Source: Paroedura picta
Taxonomy: Eukaryota; Chordata; Lepidosauria; Squamata; Gekkonidae
NCBI RefSeq assembly: GCF_049243985.1
Contig: NC_135380.1
Span: 19,330,501 to 19,394,500 of the forward strand
DNA length: 64,000 bases
Direction: 5' to 3'
Of this stretch, positions 49,701 through 58,708 are shown one piece after another. Positions within the stretch are counted from its first letter, which is position 1, and each line of letters begins with the position of its first letter. A model generated the notes under the pieces. That model saw only the letters and a list, made by a program, of their open reading frames with translations. It had not been told where the DNA came from and made no database searches. Both the position numbers and the translations under genes were made by a program.

Positions 49701-52700
49701 GACATCAGAAAAATTCAGGGGATCAGCAGAAATGCACTCTCAGACTCAATGTTTAAAGACGAGTCCAACAAAAACAAACATCACAGGGACATTCTCCCTA
49801 CATTCACACAGCAGCTAAGCTAAGGGCTTTCAGCCTTTAACCAAACAGCACCAAGTCTGCCCAAGAGACAGGACAATAGAAGCGATTTGGATGGCCGGAC
49901 CAAGATCCTTCCCCGTACCAGCACATTCACGGTGCAACTCATGCGGTTCTCTTTGCTGCCGTCATGCATGATGGTCCGGTAATCCAGGAGATTCTCCAGC
50001 AAACTGCTAACCAACAGGGCAAAGACTTCCCCTGAGCTTGACAAGTATTTGTGCTTCCGACAATGTTCCAGCAGGCTGCAGCAGGGGCAACAGAATGAAG
50101 AGAGGAAGAAAAGAAAGAAGAGACCCATGAAGAATTCTGCCCTTAAAATTACATTTAATTCACCTCCCCCCCCCCCAGCCTGCTCCATGACCACAGCCAG
50201 AAAAGGCCAAAATACAATGGTCAGCAAATAGACAATGGCAAGCTAAAACGTTTCATTTGGTCCAACCTATCAGACAAATTGGTATGATGATGATGATGAT
50301 GATGTGAATTCCACCTTTGATGTTTTAAGATGAGGCAAAATCCTTCTGAACGGCATGGATGCAATCTTTAAGAGAGTGGCCCCTCAAAAATCCACAACTG
50401 TTTTCTGTAGCTTTCTATCACCCCAGTTGTTGCCTCAAGAGGACAAATCTTCTGAAAATCCAGTGTGGATCAAGCTAGTTTGCAGTCAGCACTGGCTGCA
50501 GGTTTGCTTAGTGCACAATACGGATTTTTGCAGTGCAGCACAGACCTAGCCCTGCACATGAGGGCAGGCAGGCATGATTCACTTCCCACCAGCAGATCAC
50601 TTGGTGCCACCAACATGTGGCCAAATGACTTGTCCAGCCTTTGGACAGACCGAAGACACAGGCAGCCTTGACATATGCAGGACTCCTTGCAGTTCTCACA
50701 TTTGCATTGATAAGAAACAGGCCTGTCTGCAATCGTCTTCTGGGTGGGGGAAAACACAGCTCTTGGCTGAACTGTTCGCAATGAGGAGTACTGCAATACA
50801 TGCTGCAACGCTCATCATACAAGAGAATGTGACATTAACACTATATATTGCAGAGAACGACAGAGAGGGTTGACAGGTCCGTCCGTGCTGCTGGCAGGTG
50901 ATGGGGAGGCACTTTTCAGGAGTTCAACAATATGCTGATGTCACCCAACAGAGACCTTGGCACGTTGCAGATATCAAGGGGCTATGCTGTGGCTTTGGGG
51001 CAAAATTCTATGGTAGAATTCGATCTGGGTCTTCCTTGTGTCCATCTGATGGATCTGATGCCTCACTCCCACCAGCAGAACAGCAGGACGGTTCTCCCCT
51101 GGCTGGACAAGGGGAATAGATAGCCAGGGTTTTTTTTTCACCTGCCACCTTAGTATTAATAGTATTTTATGGTGTCTTATTATTAAGGGAAATTACAGGG
51201 TTTTATGGTCTTTTTATTCTTTTATTGCTTGTAAAATGTCGTGAGTCCAGTTGGGAACGGTGGTATATAAATTCAAATAAACAAACAAACAAACAAATAA
51301 ATTGTGTCAAACCATACAGTTTTGCATCCAATCCAGAGCATCAACTCCCCTCCCCCCCCAACCCTAGCATGCCGATATTACTTCCAGTTGCCATCAGCAC
51401 ATTGTGTTAAAAAAACAATGTCCTTCCAGGTTGGGGGAATTGAGGAGCATCTGGAAAGCGGGGGACCCCTGCCCAGACCAGTAACCCTAGCAACCTTCAT
51501 TACAGACCAAAATAGACACGACAAAACTAATCTCTCTGCCAGTCTGCAAAAGGAAAAACTGCGTCTGTGCAGCTGAAATCTGCTGGATCAGGCTCACAAC
51601 AAAGGAAGAGGGGATTCCATGCTTCTCAAACCTTGATTTGGTTTCTCTTATTGAATCTTGGCTCCTGGAATGCTTTTCAGTATTTTAAAGCTTTAAAATG
51701 GCTAATGATATTATGGGAAGTCCAGTTTCAATGAATGAAGCAGAGCAGAGCTTGGATGTGTGTTTATTCCACCCCCTCCTACCCACTATCACATTTTTAT
51801 CCCCTCTTTCTTCTAGGAGTTCAGAGTGGTTTCCAGGAGTGACAGATGGGCAGGGCTTCTGTCCCTTTCCGTCAGTTACCATCCCCCTGTAAGCCTCTTC
51901 AAGGATATGCGCAGAGTGGCTAACAGCAAATCAGGGACCATCAATGGAAGGGAGAGCAAGCTAGAAAAGCTATTACACAGTTAGCTTGAGCAAAACCTTG
52001 GCTGTTAACTGTTCTGTGCACCCAAAGGTTGACATCTGAAATGTTATAAGTTAAGAGAGCCAGTTTGGTGTAGGGGTTAGGAGTGCGGACTTCTAATCTG
52101 GCATGCCGGGTTCGATTCTGCGCTCCCCCACATGCAACCAGCTGGGTGACCTTGGGCTCACCATGGCACTGATAAAGCTGTCCTGACCAAGCAGTGATGT
52201 CAGGGCTCTCTCAGCCTCACCCACCTCACAGGGTGTCTGTTGTAGGGAGAGGAAAGGGAAGGTGATTGTAAGCCGCTTTGAGACTCCTTTGGGTAGAGAA
52301 AAAGCGGCATATAAGAACCAACTCTTCTTCTTCTAGAGTGACCAGTAAAAGCTGGGTGTTATGTGTAAAGCCTCATCACCAAACCTCCTCCTTCTGTTAT
52401 CCCTAGTAGTAAATAAAAGTTACTGGGGCTTTTTCTCCCCTGTTTCCCTAATGTTTTCTAGGCAAAAAATACATTTCAGATAACATTTGGGTTCAGCCTG
52501 TTAATATAAGGTTTAGGTAGGGACTGTGCTTACTTTTCTTAAATAGCCTTTAAGCCCTGACCATCACCATGTTGTTCTCCCCCTCACTCTGTTGACTCTG
52601 CAACAACCCTGTGAAATACGTTAGGCTGAGAGACAGTGATTGACCCAACATCCCACAATGAGCTTCATGGCCGAATGAAGATTTGAACAGGGGCCTAATC

Positions 52701-55700
52701 CAACATCCCAGCCCATGGGACACAGTGGCTTTCACTGCCTGCATGCGTGTCATTTACTTTTTACAGGCCATGGTCATGCGCACATCTGTCCAGGTGCACC
52801 AAGATAGGTAATCAAGAGCACTCACACACTTACAGTTTCTCCAGCAAAACCTTGTATGGCTCATCTCCTCGGCCCCCTTCAACTTCCTGATCCAGTTTGG
52901 TGATAAGCTCATCCTCAAACTGCAAGGATAAAGCCAAGAGATCAAAACAAACAGTGATCCACCTAATGATCCACTTCACACCCAAAAACTGCTGAGAGAT
53001 GTTTTTTCTCTGAAGTTCATGTATCAGGAATGAGCTAAATGAAAACACAATTACTTCTTGGATTTATGAAATTGAAGAACTAATCCTGTTTTGACCACAT
53101 GCTTCAATTAACCCCTCATGTAGTGTCCCCTTTTTTGCACTAACTCTTCTCTCATGCAGTTGCATGCTGTCTTAGGAGACAGGGGAGATATCAACTCTGA
53201 GGTGCTCCATAAAGCCACCTTATAAGCACATTGGGACATAACAGGATAAGAGTGACAGGTCCTGAGACAGGGGCCAACTGAGAAATCCCAAGGTGGCCAA
53301 AAGAACCCCTGAACAAGTTGGAAGCTGCCACTAGAGAACCCAACCGGTTCTCTATCTCCACCAAGTATCAGAAATCTACTCTTGAGAACCAGCCCTCCAA
53401 CACCATCTGCTGAGCCCATGGATAGAGCAAGGAGTTGCAAATTTGTTTGATGACTAAGATAATCCACCAGAGCACCTACACTGTCCATCTCCACTTGCTG
53501 AGGAGAACTGGAGGGCCACTAAAGATGGGGTCTTTCTGCTGCAACACCACACTAGTAGAATGACTTCCCCTGCAGTTATTCAGCTGCTCCATATTCTCAG
53601 TAGCATTTTGTTTGCCTTTATATTTTGAAAAAAAAAGTGGGTCCTTTTGTGGTAGCTTGTCCAAGGGTTTCTACTGCTACTTGGAATTACTTTTTATGGC
53701 TTCAAGCTGTTTGGGCTACTGATAATATCTGAGAAGCAGCCCACTTTGCAACCTAAAATGTTGCCCATGTTCTTTATGGGTGGTTGTGTGCTCAGAAGGT
53801 TCTTTGATATGCTCTTTAATTTGAGCTAGATATTATAGAGACATTCCAAATCCCAATCCTCCTTTCCCTCTAGAAACCCACTTTGGTACTTCTCCCATAC
53901 CATATGGAAGTTCCTGCTCCCACTGAAGTTGAATTCACACTGCATCATGTCAAAGAAGATGGGGATCGTGGCCTTCCGTAATTCAGGCTCAGGTGTCAAG
54001 GTCACCTCCAGGATTGGGCCAACCATAGAAGGGATGAACTTGATCTTGTGAGGCCCTGAAAAGATTAAAGGGGATTAGGGACAAAGCAGATGGCTGCTCT
54101 GCCTGTTTTAGGTCTCCAGGCAGCTGTTCTCTACCCACTAACTGTCTCTGACTCTGCCGTGGGCCCCTGAATCATAAAATCAGAGTTGGAAGGGCTCATG
54201 CAGGCCATCTAATCCAACCCCCTGCTCTTTGCAGCACCAGCCTACACTTCTTCTCCACATGCAGCCAGCTAGGTGACCTTGGGCCTGATAGTTCTCTCAG
54301 AGCTCTCTCAGCCTCACCTACCTCACAGAGTATCTGTTGTGGGAAGAGGAAGGGTAAGTGACAGTAAACCACTAAGAAACTCCTTTGGGTAGTAAAAAGC
54401 AGGTTACAAAAAACCAGCTCTTCTTCTCAGCAGCCCTGTAAAATTGCTCCAGTACTATCTCCATTGTGCAGATGAAAGATTAAGGCAGAATGGTTTGCTC
54501 AGCGAGGTTGTAGAAGAGGCAGGATTTGAACCAGAGACCGCCCAGATTGTAGCTTCACTCTCTCAGCTTTGCATGCTTTCCCAGCTCTACCTGTGGAAAA
54601 GACAGGGAGTCTTTTTCAAAGGTACACACTCAATTTGTGAGGGTACTGGTGGCCTAGTCTTTCTTTTCATTGCCTTGTGTAAATTATAATCAGCCTTCCT
54701 TACATTACTTTTAATGAGGAATTCAGGGCTGTAGCCAGTACAGTGCATACTTTGCCAGGCTGGGGCCAGAAAATTCCCTGGAAGATCACAGGACAGTTGC
54801 CATCTTCCAATCTCAGAGGCTTATTAGAAGGTTAAGAGAGGCGGAGTGATATACACCACACGAGTGGGTGGGTGGAATCTGTGAAGGTCCTGCCCTCTTC
54901 CTAATAATGTTGCCTTTAAAAATGTCTTATGCATTTTATAATTTACAGAGGTATAAACCAAATCTTGAAAGCAAATTCTATTGATCACCTGCTCCTCAAC
55001 CCACGTTAGGGTCTTTTCGGTCCTGGCCCCGACCTGGTGAAATGGGCTTCCAGGAGAGCTGAGAGACCTGACGTAGCTCTCGCAGCTCCGCAGGGTCTGT
55101 AAGATGGAGCTCTTCCACCAGGTCTTTGGTTGAGGCCAGGGCAGGACACTTGCAATCTGCCCCTTCCCAAGCCAATGAGATCATCTTGCTGCACCCTGTG
55201 AGGTGATTATATGCCCTCTGTTGAGCAGGGTTGTGGGAGGGTATTTTATTCTGCTGCTTTCATGTTTGTTTGTAAGGATTGTTATGGTTTTATGGGATTT
55301 TATTGTGGGGTTTTAGAGCCTCTTGTGGCGCAGAGTGGTAAGGCAGCCGTCTGAAAGCTTTGCCCATGAGGCTGGGAGTTCAATCCCAGCAGCCGGCTCA
55401 AGGTTGACTCAGCCTTCCATCCTTCCGAGGTCGGTGAAATGAGTACCCAGCTTGCTGGGGGGTAAACGGTAATGACTGGGGAAGGCACTGGCAAACCACC
55501 CCGTATTGAGTCTGCTATGAAAACGCTAGAGGGCGTCACCCCAAGGGTCAGACATGACTCGGTGCTTGCACAGGGGATACCTTCACCTTTACCTTATTGT
55601 GGGGTTTGAAATGTTGTTACCCACCATGAGCTGGCAATGGGAGTGGTGGGCTATAAGTCAAATTATAAATAAAAATAAATAAATAAAACCCAATGCCATC

Positions 55701-58700
55701 TCCCAGTGTTCTGATCAATAGGTGCAGAGGCACAGCAACAACTGACCAATCCATTTCCAGTTATAAAGAATTATATTTTATTTTGTAAACATATGAAACC
55801 ATAAAATCTTAAGTACTTAGATGCTCATCGATCCATCCCATCCGCCTCAGCTTTTCTCTACATACTCTTAGTCCCCCAAAGCCATACAGCCTCTCCAGCA
55901 AGCTGCCTGTGGCTTACCTATGAGAGTAAGGAATGTACTGTGTACAAAATCATGCTGGATCTGACAAGATGCAGGAGGACTCCAGAGTATGCAAGCCACA
56001 TAAGGCCCCTAACTGCTACCCCAAGTCCTCAGCAGGTGCCTGATGCTTACCTAGGTTACACCACATATCTTTTATTTTGAAGCCAATGTCCTTCCTCATG
56101 TCTCCATATCTACAAAGAGAGCACATCAAATGAGTGAGCGATGGAGGACACACACACACACACTTTCTGCAATTTTGCACAAATATCTAAGGCTTGGTCC
56201 AGCAAACTGAGTGGCCCCTCCTTTGCCCAATGCCAAGAAATTCTGTTCTGGAATTGAAATGCAGTCCCTGGTGATGAGGGTATGATACGAAAAGAAAAAA
56301 AGGTGCTGACACCATCAACAATATGCTTGTAAACAAATGTTTAAAGCAGGGAAGCAAAATTAGAGGGAAGGAACCAAAAGAGCACCCCTTGCACCAAAGC
56401 AAGGTGCTGTGAACTGCAAATGGGTGCAACGGAAGCCAGACTTAGGTTCCAAGCCTTGGTGCTGAAAAGCATGAACTGACCCTAAAAAGTCCAAACTGGA
56501 AAAAAAATTTAAAACTCACATGAAAACTTACTTCTTGACCATCTTGTTCCGTTTGGCATGTGAGAAGGTCTCCAACTGGAGGGAATCGTGGGTAAGAAAG
56601 GCGACCGCCAAGTGAAAGTAATTATTCCACAGCTGCGTGGGAGGCAATTGAAAAGGCGAAAAAGATATTACAGACTGGTCTTAAGTTGGATAATGTGGGC
56701 CCCATTTACCTCCCCAGAAGGATCCAAAGTAGAACACAACATTGTTCTTCCTCCCTCCGTGTTGCCCTCACAACAACCTGAGTGTTCCCCATCCTAACAT
56801 GATGCTCTTAACCCTACGCCACATTGGTCTTCCACTTTCAATATGTTGTGCTTGCCAACCTTTATTTAAGGAGACATCCCTCTGTATCTCGATCAGAGAG
56901 GCACAACCTCCTTGGAGGAAGTTTCTTGGTAAATAAAAAAGTTTAAAAACATCTTTGAAAGTGATTGTGTTTACCCAACATGGTCATTACTAACATCTGT
57001 AATGAATCCTGAGAAAACAAGATTTATTGTAAAAGATGCTTCTAGCCCAATCAGGACTGATTTTGACTATTACCTGCAGTTCAAAACTTGACTGGTCCAA
57101 AAAGAATCGGTTGAGCACAGAAGTGTATTGGTTTATGGCTCGAAGGAAAACCCTGGAAAAGACAAGAAGATAAGGATGAGGAATTGATATCAGTTGTCAG
57201 TCCTTGTTTATTTGTTTTATTTAATTATTGAATTTCTTACCTGTCGCTATTGAGAAAATTGTCTCGCAAAGGGTTACAATAAAAATAAATAAATACCCCA
57301 GATACATAAAACATTAAAAGTCACTAATCATTATTAAAATCCCATCCCAACATACTCCAGTATAAAAGCCCACCCCAATGTCCTCCCTCACCACCCTTCG
57401 CACCCCAGCGCCTCAGGGGTCAAACTCCCAGGGGTTGCCGATTGATCTTAAATAGTTCTTAAGTAGGGATCTGGTTTGTAGATTGTGAAGAGGCCCCTTG
57501 ATCTTCTGTGCCCTGGCCTGAACCAAAGTTTCTATTTTATATTGCCTAAGAAGTAGAGACCACTCCTTAACTGTAAGGAGATTATTCTGAAGATTCAAAA
57601 CCACCAATGGCAAAGAGGTATCTTGTCAGATCTCAGAAGCTAAGCAGGTTATCCCTGGCTAGTAGTTGTAGTAGAAGAAGAATTGCTTCTTATATGCTGC
57701 TTTTCTCTACCCAAATGAGTCTCAAAGCGGCTTACAATCACCTTCTCCCCACAACAGTCACCCTGTGAGGTATGTGCGACTGAGAGAGCCCTGATCTTAC
57801 TGAAGAAGAAGAAGAAGAAGAGGAGTTGGTTCTTATATGCCACTTTTCTCTACCCAAAGGAGTCTCAAAGCGGTTTACAGTTGCCTTGGATGGGAGTTGG
57901 ATGGGAGACCAGGGTTATGACATGGAGGCAGGCAACAGCCAACCTCCTCTTGTCTTGAAAACCCCATGAGGTGGCCATAAGGCAGCTATGACTAGACAGC
58001 ACTCTCCTCCATCCTCAATGGCCCAGGAACAAAGAGCTGTTTTGCACTTGGTTTAACGTCTAGCCATGCTGAATCTGACATATTCAAATGTGCTAACAAT
58101 AAACACGAAGACCGCAGATAGCTCAATTCACATTTTTTTACTGTAAGAGTACACGTAATGGCCACAGTGACTTATTCCAGTCACAAACAAGGAAAAGGAT
58201 TTCTCTATATTCAGAAACTCCCCAAGAATGCAGAACAATATGGTTTTATACATTAAGAACTCCCACCCACAGAGGGCTTTCACAGGGTGATGCATCACAT
58301 AGACCATTTATGCACTGGAGGTTTCATGCTGGGCTGCAGGCTGGAGTTTTAGTCATGGAAGGTTGCCCCACCTCTTGCTGCACCCACACGGAGGAGCATT
58401 TGGCTCGGTGTGCCTCATCTGCCCCCAATTTGTGCTCCTGCATGGGAGCTGGGGAAGTGAAATCACCAGTGCATAAACAGTCATACACAGCCCTCACAAG
58501 AGACTTGTTTCTGATGACGCTACTGCTGTATCAAATGTACTTTATCCCTGACTATGCAAGACCACAGGAATAATGCTTTGAGCTGCCAAATTAGAGGCAA
58601 TACGACTTATTACCTGCTCTGCATCATAGTCATAACCATCCAGTCATTTGCATAGACGTTCTTTCCAATCAGATCCTTAAACATGATGAAGGTTTCCATC

Positions 58701-58708
58701 AAGAAATC
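27525..58708 (-). CDS. DOCK5: DOCK5, dedicator of cytokinesis 5, last 24 coding exons (5' partial)
   Basis: Exons in transcript order: 58708-58614, 57152-57074, 56632-56532, 56109-56051, 54055-53901, 52919-52834, 50075-49919, 49471-49431, 49275-49185, 48319-48200, 46864-46775, 46055-45951, 45048-44907, 43042-42961, 41721-41637, 40271-40185, 39284-39108, 36683-36600, 35940-35803, 34733-34567, 32981-32804, 31669-31534, 29876-29761, 27626-27525 (TGA). They total 2673 nt, one continuous frame of 890 residues plus stop, roughly human residues 980-1870. The product is a Rac guanine-nucleotide exchange factor of the DOCK-A group that works with ELMO at the plasma membrane. Diagnostic DOCK5-like strings are [30 protein letters not shown]-like [16 protein letters not shown], and an end in [11 protein letters not shown]...GLQ. 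DOCK1 differs in these places. Position beside GNRH1 and KCTD9 matches the conserved DOCK5 locus. No breaks are seen; earlier exons lie beyond 64000. Confidence 0.96.
27735..28215 (-). repeat. GC-rich promoter-like stretch in the last DOCK5 intron, possible solo LTR or unclassified repeat
   Basis: Read on the - strand there is a GACCAATCAG box (about 27888-27897), an AAATATATAAGGG TATA-like box (about 27825-27837) and an ATTAAAG hexamer near 27760. Upstream is a very GC-rich stretch with a G-homopolymer at 28036-28049. At the far end, AAAGCCTATTTTAAAAATGG-like text forms an inverted pair. This fits an old LTR or another element carrying its own promoter. A host promoter within the gene is also possible. 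No coding homology was recognised. Confidence 0.4.
28850..29030 (-). repeat. MIR/CORE-like tRNA SINE (antisense)
   Basis: GGCCCAAGGTCACCCACAGA, TGGGAATTTGAACCTAGGTC and TCATTACGCCATGCTGGC are the antisense order of a tRNA-derived SINE (B box then A box). The left part contains ACTTCACCAGGGAGATCAGT. Several diverged relatives lie at 34366, 36065, 47850, 48935, 52545 and 54436. DOCK5 last intron. Confidence 0.6.
29115..29384 (+). repeat. tRNA-headed SINE, near full length
   Basis: Head AGAGCCAGCTTGGTGTGGTG, body CACATGCAACCAGCTGGGTG and ATAAAGCTGTTCTGACCAAG, then TGACATATAAGAACCAACTC and a CTTCTTCTTCT tail. It lies between the last two DOCK5 exons, opposite to the gene. Confidence 0.88.
30763..30885 (-). 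repeat. Antisense tail of a tRNA-headed SINE
   Basis: TATAACCTGCTTTTCTCTAC followed by CAGGAGTCTCAATCTTCTTCC is the inverse of the AAAGCGG...GACTCC end of the family at 29115, and GATCCAGTGTGGTATAAAAA resembles the inverse head. It is heavily diverged. Otherwise the intron 29877-31533 shows only the fragment at 31345-31415 (CTGACCAACCCGGCTACCT). Confidence 0.4.
31978..32185 (+). repeat. tRNA-derived SINE (GCTTTGCATG family)
   Basis: CGTTGCTCAGCTGTGGAGTG (A-box region) and AGTTCAATCCCTTGCACCTC (B-box GTTCAATCC) give a clear tRNA-like head. The body ends with GAGAGTCACTGCCAGTCAAA and GACCAATGGTTTGACTTGGC. A diverged second copy is at 47352-47445. It lies in the DOCK5 intron 31670-32803. Confidence 0.7.
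34366..34512 (-). repeat. MIR-like SINE remnant (antisense)
   Basis: CTGGGCCAAGGTCTCCCGGT and GAGGTTTGAAGTCTGATCTC follow the antisense tRNA-SINE order. It ends about 55 bp from the DOCK5 exon 34567-34733. The remainder of the intron 32982-34566 shows nothing I recognise. Confidence 0.5.
35319..35373 (+). mobile_element. Single arm of a palindromic hAT element
   Basis: CAGGGGTAGTCAAACTGCGG through GACTACAATTCCCATGAGC, then unrelated sequence; the second arm is missing. DOCK5 intron 34734-35802. Confidence 0.8.
35640..35781 (+). mobile_element. LINE 3' end with ATAAATAAAA tail
   Basis: GATGTGAACGGCCCTTAGTT through GACGGGCACAGCC and an AATTATAAATAAATAAAA tail is a diverged L2/CR1-like terminus. 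It ends about 20 bp from the donor of DOCK5 exon 35803-35940. Confidence 0.55.
35803..49471 (-). CDS. DOCK5: DOCK5 DHR-2 (DOCKER) catalytic domain, twelve exons
   Basis: Exons 49471-49431 through 35940-35803 encode about 410 residues. Lobe A holds [35 protein letters not shown] and [19 protein letters not shown]. Lobe B starts about [20 protein letters not shown] with [12 protein letters not shown]. Lobe C holds [20 protein letters not shown] and [17 protein letters not shown]. The loop in the last string is the alpha-10 insert, whose valine acts as the nucleotide sensor in DOCK exchange factors and is intact here. The domain ends around EKLYGVITL. All features needed for Rac exchange appear present. 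Confidence 0.93.
36065..36350 (-). repeat. MIR-like SINE remnant plus adjoining repeat fragment
   Basis: TTACCCCACACAACAGCTCT, GAGTCACCTAGCCAGCTCCC and GAGCTCTGAACCTGGGTCTC (36065-36235) are an antisense tRNA-type SINE. At 36303-36350 CACCTTTAAGTCCAACAAAG begins a fragment of the repeat also present at 20500-20935. DOCK5 intron 35941-36599. Confidence 0.5.
37065..37345 (+). mobile_element. Sauria-type SINE
   Basis: Head GAGCCTCTTGTGGCACAGAG, then GCTCAAGGTTGACTCAGCCT, CTGGGGGGTAAACGGTAATG and a tail of GGATACCTTTACCTTT. TAAAGAGGCCCT before it and TAAAGAGGGCCT after it look like a diverged target-site duplication. DOCK5 intron 36684-39107; the rest of that 2.4-kb intron shows no other feature. 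Confidence 0.9.
39711..39790 (-). mobile_element. CR1-type LINE 3' end (antisense)
   Basis: AATCATAGAATCATAGAGCT followed by GGAAAGGGGCCATACAGGCC and TAGTCCAACCCCCTCAT is the inverse of the ATTCTATGATTCT 3' terminus of CR1 LINEs. It lies in the DOCK5 intron 39285-40184. A second copy is at 54165. Confidence 0.75.
41040..41276 (+). mobile_element. LINE 3' end with AATAAAAATAAAAA tail
   Basis: CCCCATGATACACCGTGAGG, TTTTATTCTGTAATCCACCA and CGAGACGGTTTGCTGATAGC precede an A-rich tail (41256-41276). The pattern parallels the interrupted LINE tail at 55200-55690. DOCK5 intron 40272-41636. Confidence 0.55.
41808..42085 (+). repeat. tRNA-headed SINE, near full length
   Basis: Head GAAAGCCAGTGTGGTATAGT, B box GGGTTTGATTCCCCGCTCTT, then CTACCTCACAGGGTGTCTGT and AGCTGCTTTGAGACTCCATC with a CTCTTCTGTC end. 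DOCK5 intron 41722-42960. Confidence 0.85.
43381..43514. mobile_element. Palindromic hAT element, first of a close pair
   Basis: Arms start CAGGGGTAGTCAACCTGTGG and fold on each other through a CAGCATGCTG centre. ATCTACTC at 43373-43380 and ATCTATTC at 43515-43522 form a 7/8 target-site duplication. DOCK5 intron 43043-44906. Confidence 0.9.
43659..43794. mobile_element. Palindromic hAT element, second of a close pair
   Basis: CAGGGGTAGTCAACCTGTAG opens it and CTACCCCTG closes it. TTGTAAAG at 43651-43658 and TTGTAAAA at 43795-43802 form a 7/8 target-site duplication. The copy lies only 144 bp from the first and carries its own duplication, so the two are separate insertions. Confidence 0.9.
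46417..46560. mobile_element. Diverged palindromic hAT element
   Basis: CAGGGGGTGGCCAAACAGTG and the inverse CACAGTTTGGCCACCCC bracket two unequal arms with TGGACTACAATTCCCATGAA inside. It belongs to a related subfamily (GGCCAAAC instead of GTCAAAC). DOCK5 intron 46056-46774. Confidence 0.75.
47352..47995. repeat. Two old tRNA-type SINE remnants
   Basis: At 47352-47445 (+) TCTGTGACTCAGTGGCAGAG and CATGCGGAAGGTCCCAGGAT match the family at 31978. At 47850-47995 (-) TCACAACAATCCTGTAAGAT and CTTTTGAACTGGCAATCTTT follow the antisense MIR-like order. DOCK5 intron 46865-48199. Confidence 0.45.
48935..49095 (-). repeat. MIR-like SINE remnant (antisense)
   Basis: TGTTGAAGGTCACCTACTGA, GATTTGAACTGGCACCCTTC and CCCCTTAGCCACTGTGCTAT give the antisense tRNA-SINE order with a B-box-like GATTTGAAC. 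It lies in the DOCK5 intron 48320-49184, where nothing else stands out. Confidence 0.55.
49919..58708 (-). CDS. DOCK5: DOCK5 helical region upstream of DHR-2 (seven exons)
   Basis: The first seven exons in the window start [20 protein letters not shown] and run through [60 protein letters not shown] and [14 protein letters not shown]. This is the alpha-helical, ARM-like segment between the lipid-binding DHR-1 and the catalytic DHR-2. Partial codons complete each other across junctions (for example AG|G before VFLRAI and CT|C before [10 protein letters not shown]). The substitutions relative to mammalian DOCK5 that I can recall are conservative. Confidence 0.92.
51140..51302 (+). mobile_element. 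L2/CR1-like LINE 3' end
   Basis: AAAATGTCGTGAGTCCAGTT then GGGAACGGTGGTATATAAAT and a tail of (CAAA)n ending AAATAAATT. Same terminus as 11395-11600. It lies in the long DOCK5 intron 50076-52833. A (GAT)n run of about seven units is at 50286-50305 in the same intron. Confidence 0.65.
52056..52338 (+). repeat. tRNA-headed SINE, best-preserved copy
   Basis: GAGAGCCAGTTTGGTGTAGG through GGGTTCGATTCTGCGCTCCC (B box), CACATGCAACCAGCTGGGTG, GCGGCATATAAGAACCAACT and a CTTCTTCTTCT tail. This copy best shows the family's structure: tRNA head, conserved body, LINE-like 3' end. Confidence 0.9.
52545..52735 (-). repeat. MIR-like SINE remnant (antisense)
   Basis: CTCTGCAACAACCCTGTGAA, CCACAATGAGCTTCATGGCC and GAAGATTTGAACAGGGGCCT follow the antisense order. 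It ends about 100 bp from DOCK5 exon 52834-52919. The adjoining intron 52920-53900 shows no recognisable feature. Confidence 0.5.
54165..54590. repeat. Cluster of CR1 end, SINE part and MIR-like remnant
   Basis: 54165-54242 (-): AATCATAAAATCAGAGTTGG and CATCTAATCCAACCCCCTGC, a CR1 3' end. 54246-54428 (+): CACATGCAGCCAGCTAGGTG through a CTCTTCTTCTC end, a headless tRNA SINE. 54436-54590 (-): GCAGATGAAAGATTAAGGCA and GGATTTGAACCAGAGACCGC, an antisense MIR-like SINE. All three are in the DOCK5 intron 54056-56050. Confidence 0.6.
54990..55690 (+). mobile_element. CR1/L2-like LINE 3' region interrupted by a Sauria SINE
   Basis: 54990-55313 and 55594-55690 form one LINE 3' region once the SINE is removed. 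It contains AAGATGGAGCTCTTCCACCA, CACCCTGTGAGGTGATTATA, TTGTTACCCACCATGAGCTG and an AAATAAATAAATAAAA tail. The duplicated TTATTGTGGGGTTT marks the insertion point. DOCK5 intron 54056-56050. Confidence 0.7.
55314..55593 (+). mobile_element. Sauria-type SINE, full length, perfect 14-bp TSD
   Basis: Head GAGCCTCTTGTGGCGCAGAG, B box GTTCAATCCCAGCAGCCGGC, tail GGGATACCTTCACCTTTACC. TTATTGTGGGGTTT at 55300-55313 is repeated at 55594-55607. Confidence 0.94.
57605..58010 (+). repeat. 5S-rRNA-derived SINE, split by antisense SINE tails
   Basis: TCAGATCTCAGAAGCTAAGC (57629-57648) followed by AGGTTATCCCTGGCTAGTAG matches the 5S rRNA internal control region. After an insertion, GGATGGGAGACCAGGGTTAT (57899-57918) resumes the 5S order, then the body GGAGGCAGGCAACAGCCAAC and GCCATAAGGCAGCTATGACT. 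It is a SINE3-type element and not a 5S gene. DOCK5 intron 57153-58613. Confidence 0.7.
57671..57885 (-). repeat. Two antisense tRNA-SINE tails inside the 5S-derived SINE
   Basis: GAATTGCTTCTTATATGCTG and GTTGGTTCTTATATGCCACT (from 57683 and 57824) are two separate inverse copies of the GGCATATAAGAACCAAC end. Each is followed by CTTTTCTCTACCCAAA and GAGTCTCAAAGCGG, and each is preceded by a GAAGAA run. Two successive insertions, or one with a partial duplication, would explain them. Confidence 0.65.

Noticed and set aside
57629-57930. Possible 5S rRNA gene
   Set aside because: Only parts of the 5S sequence are present, interrupted by SINE tails and continued by SINE body text, so it is a 5S-derived SINE.
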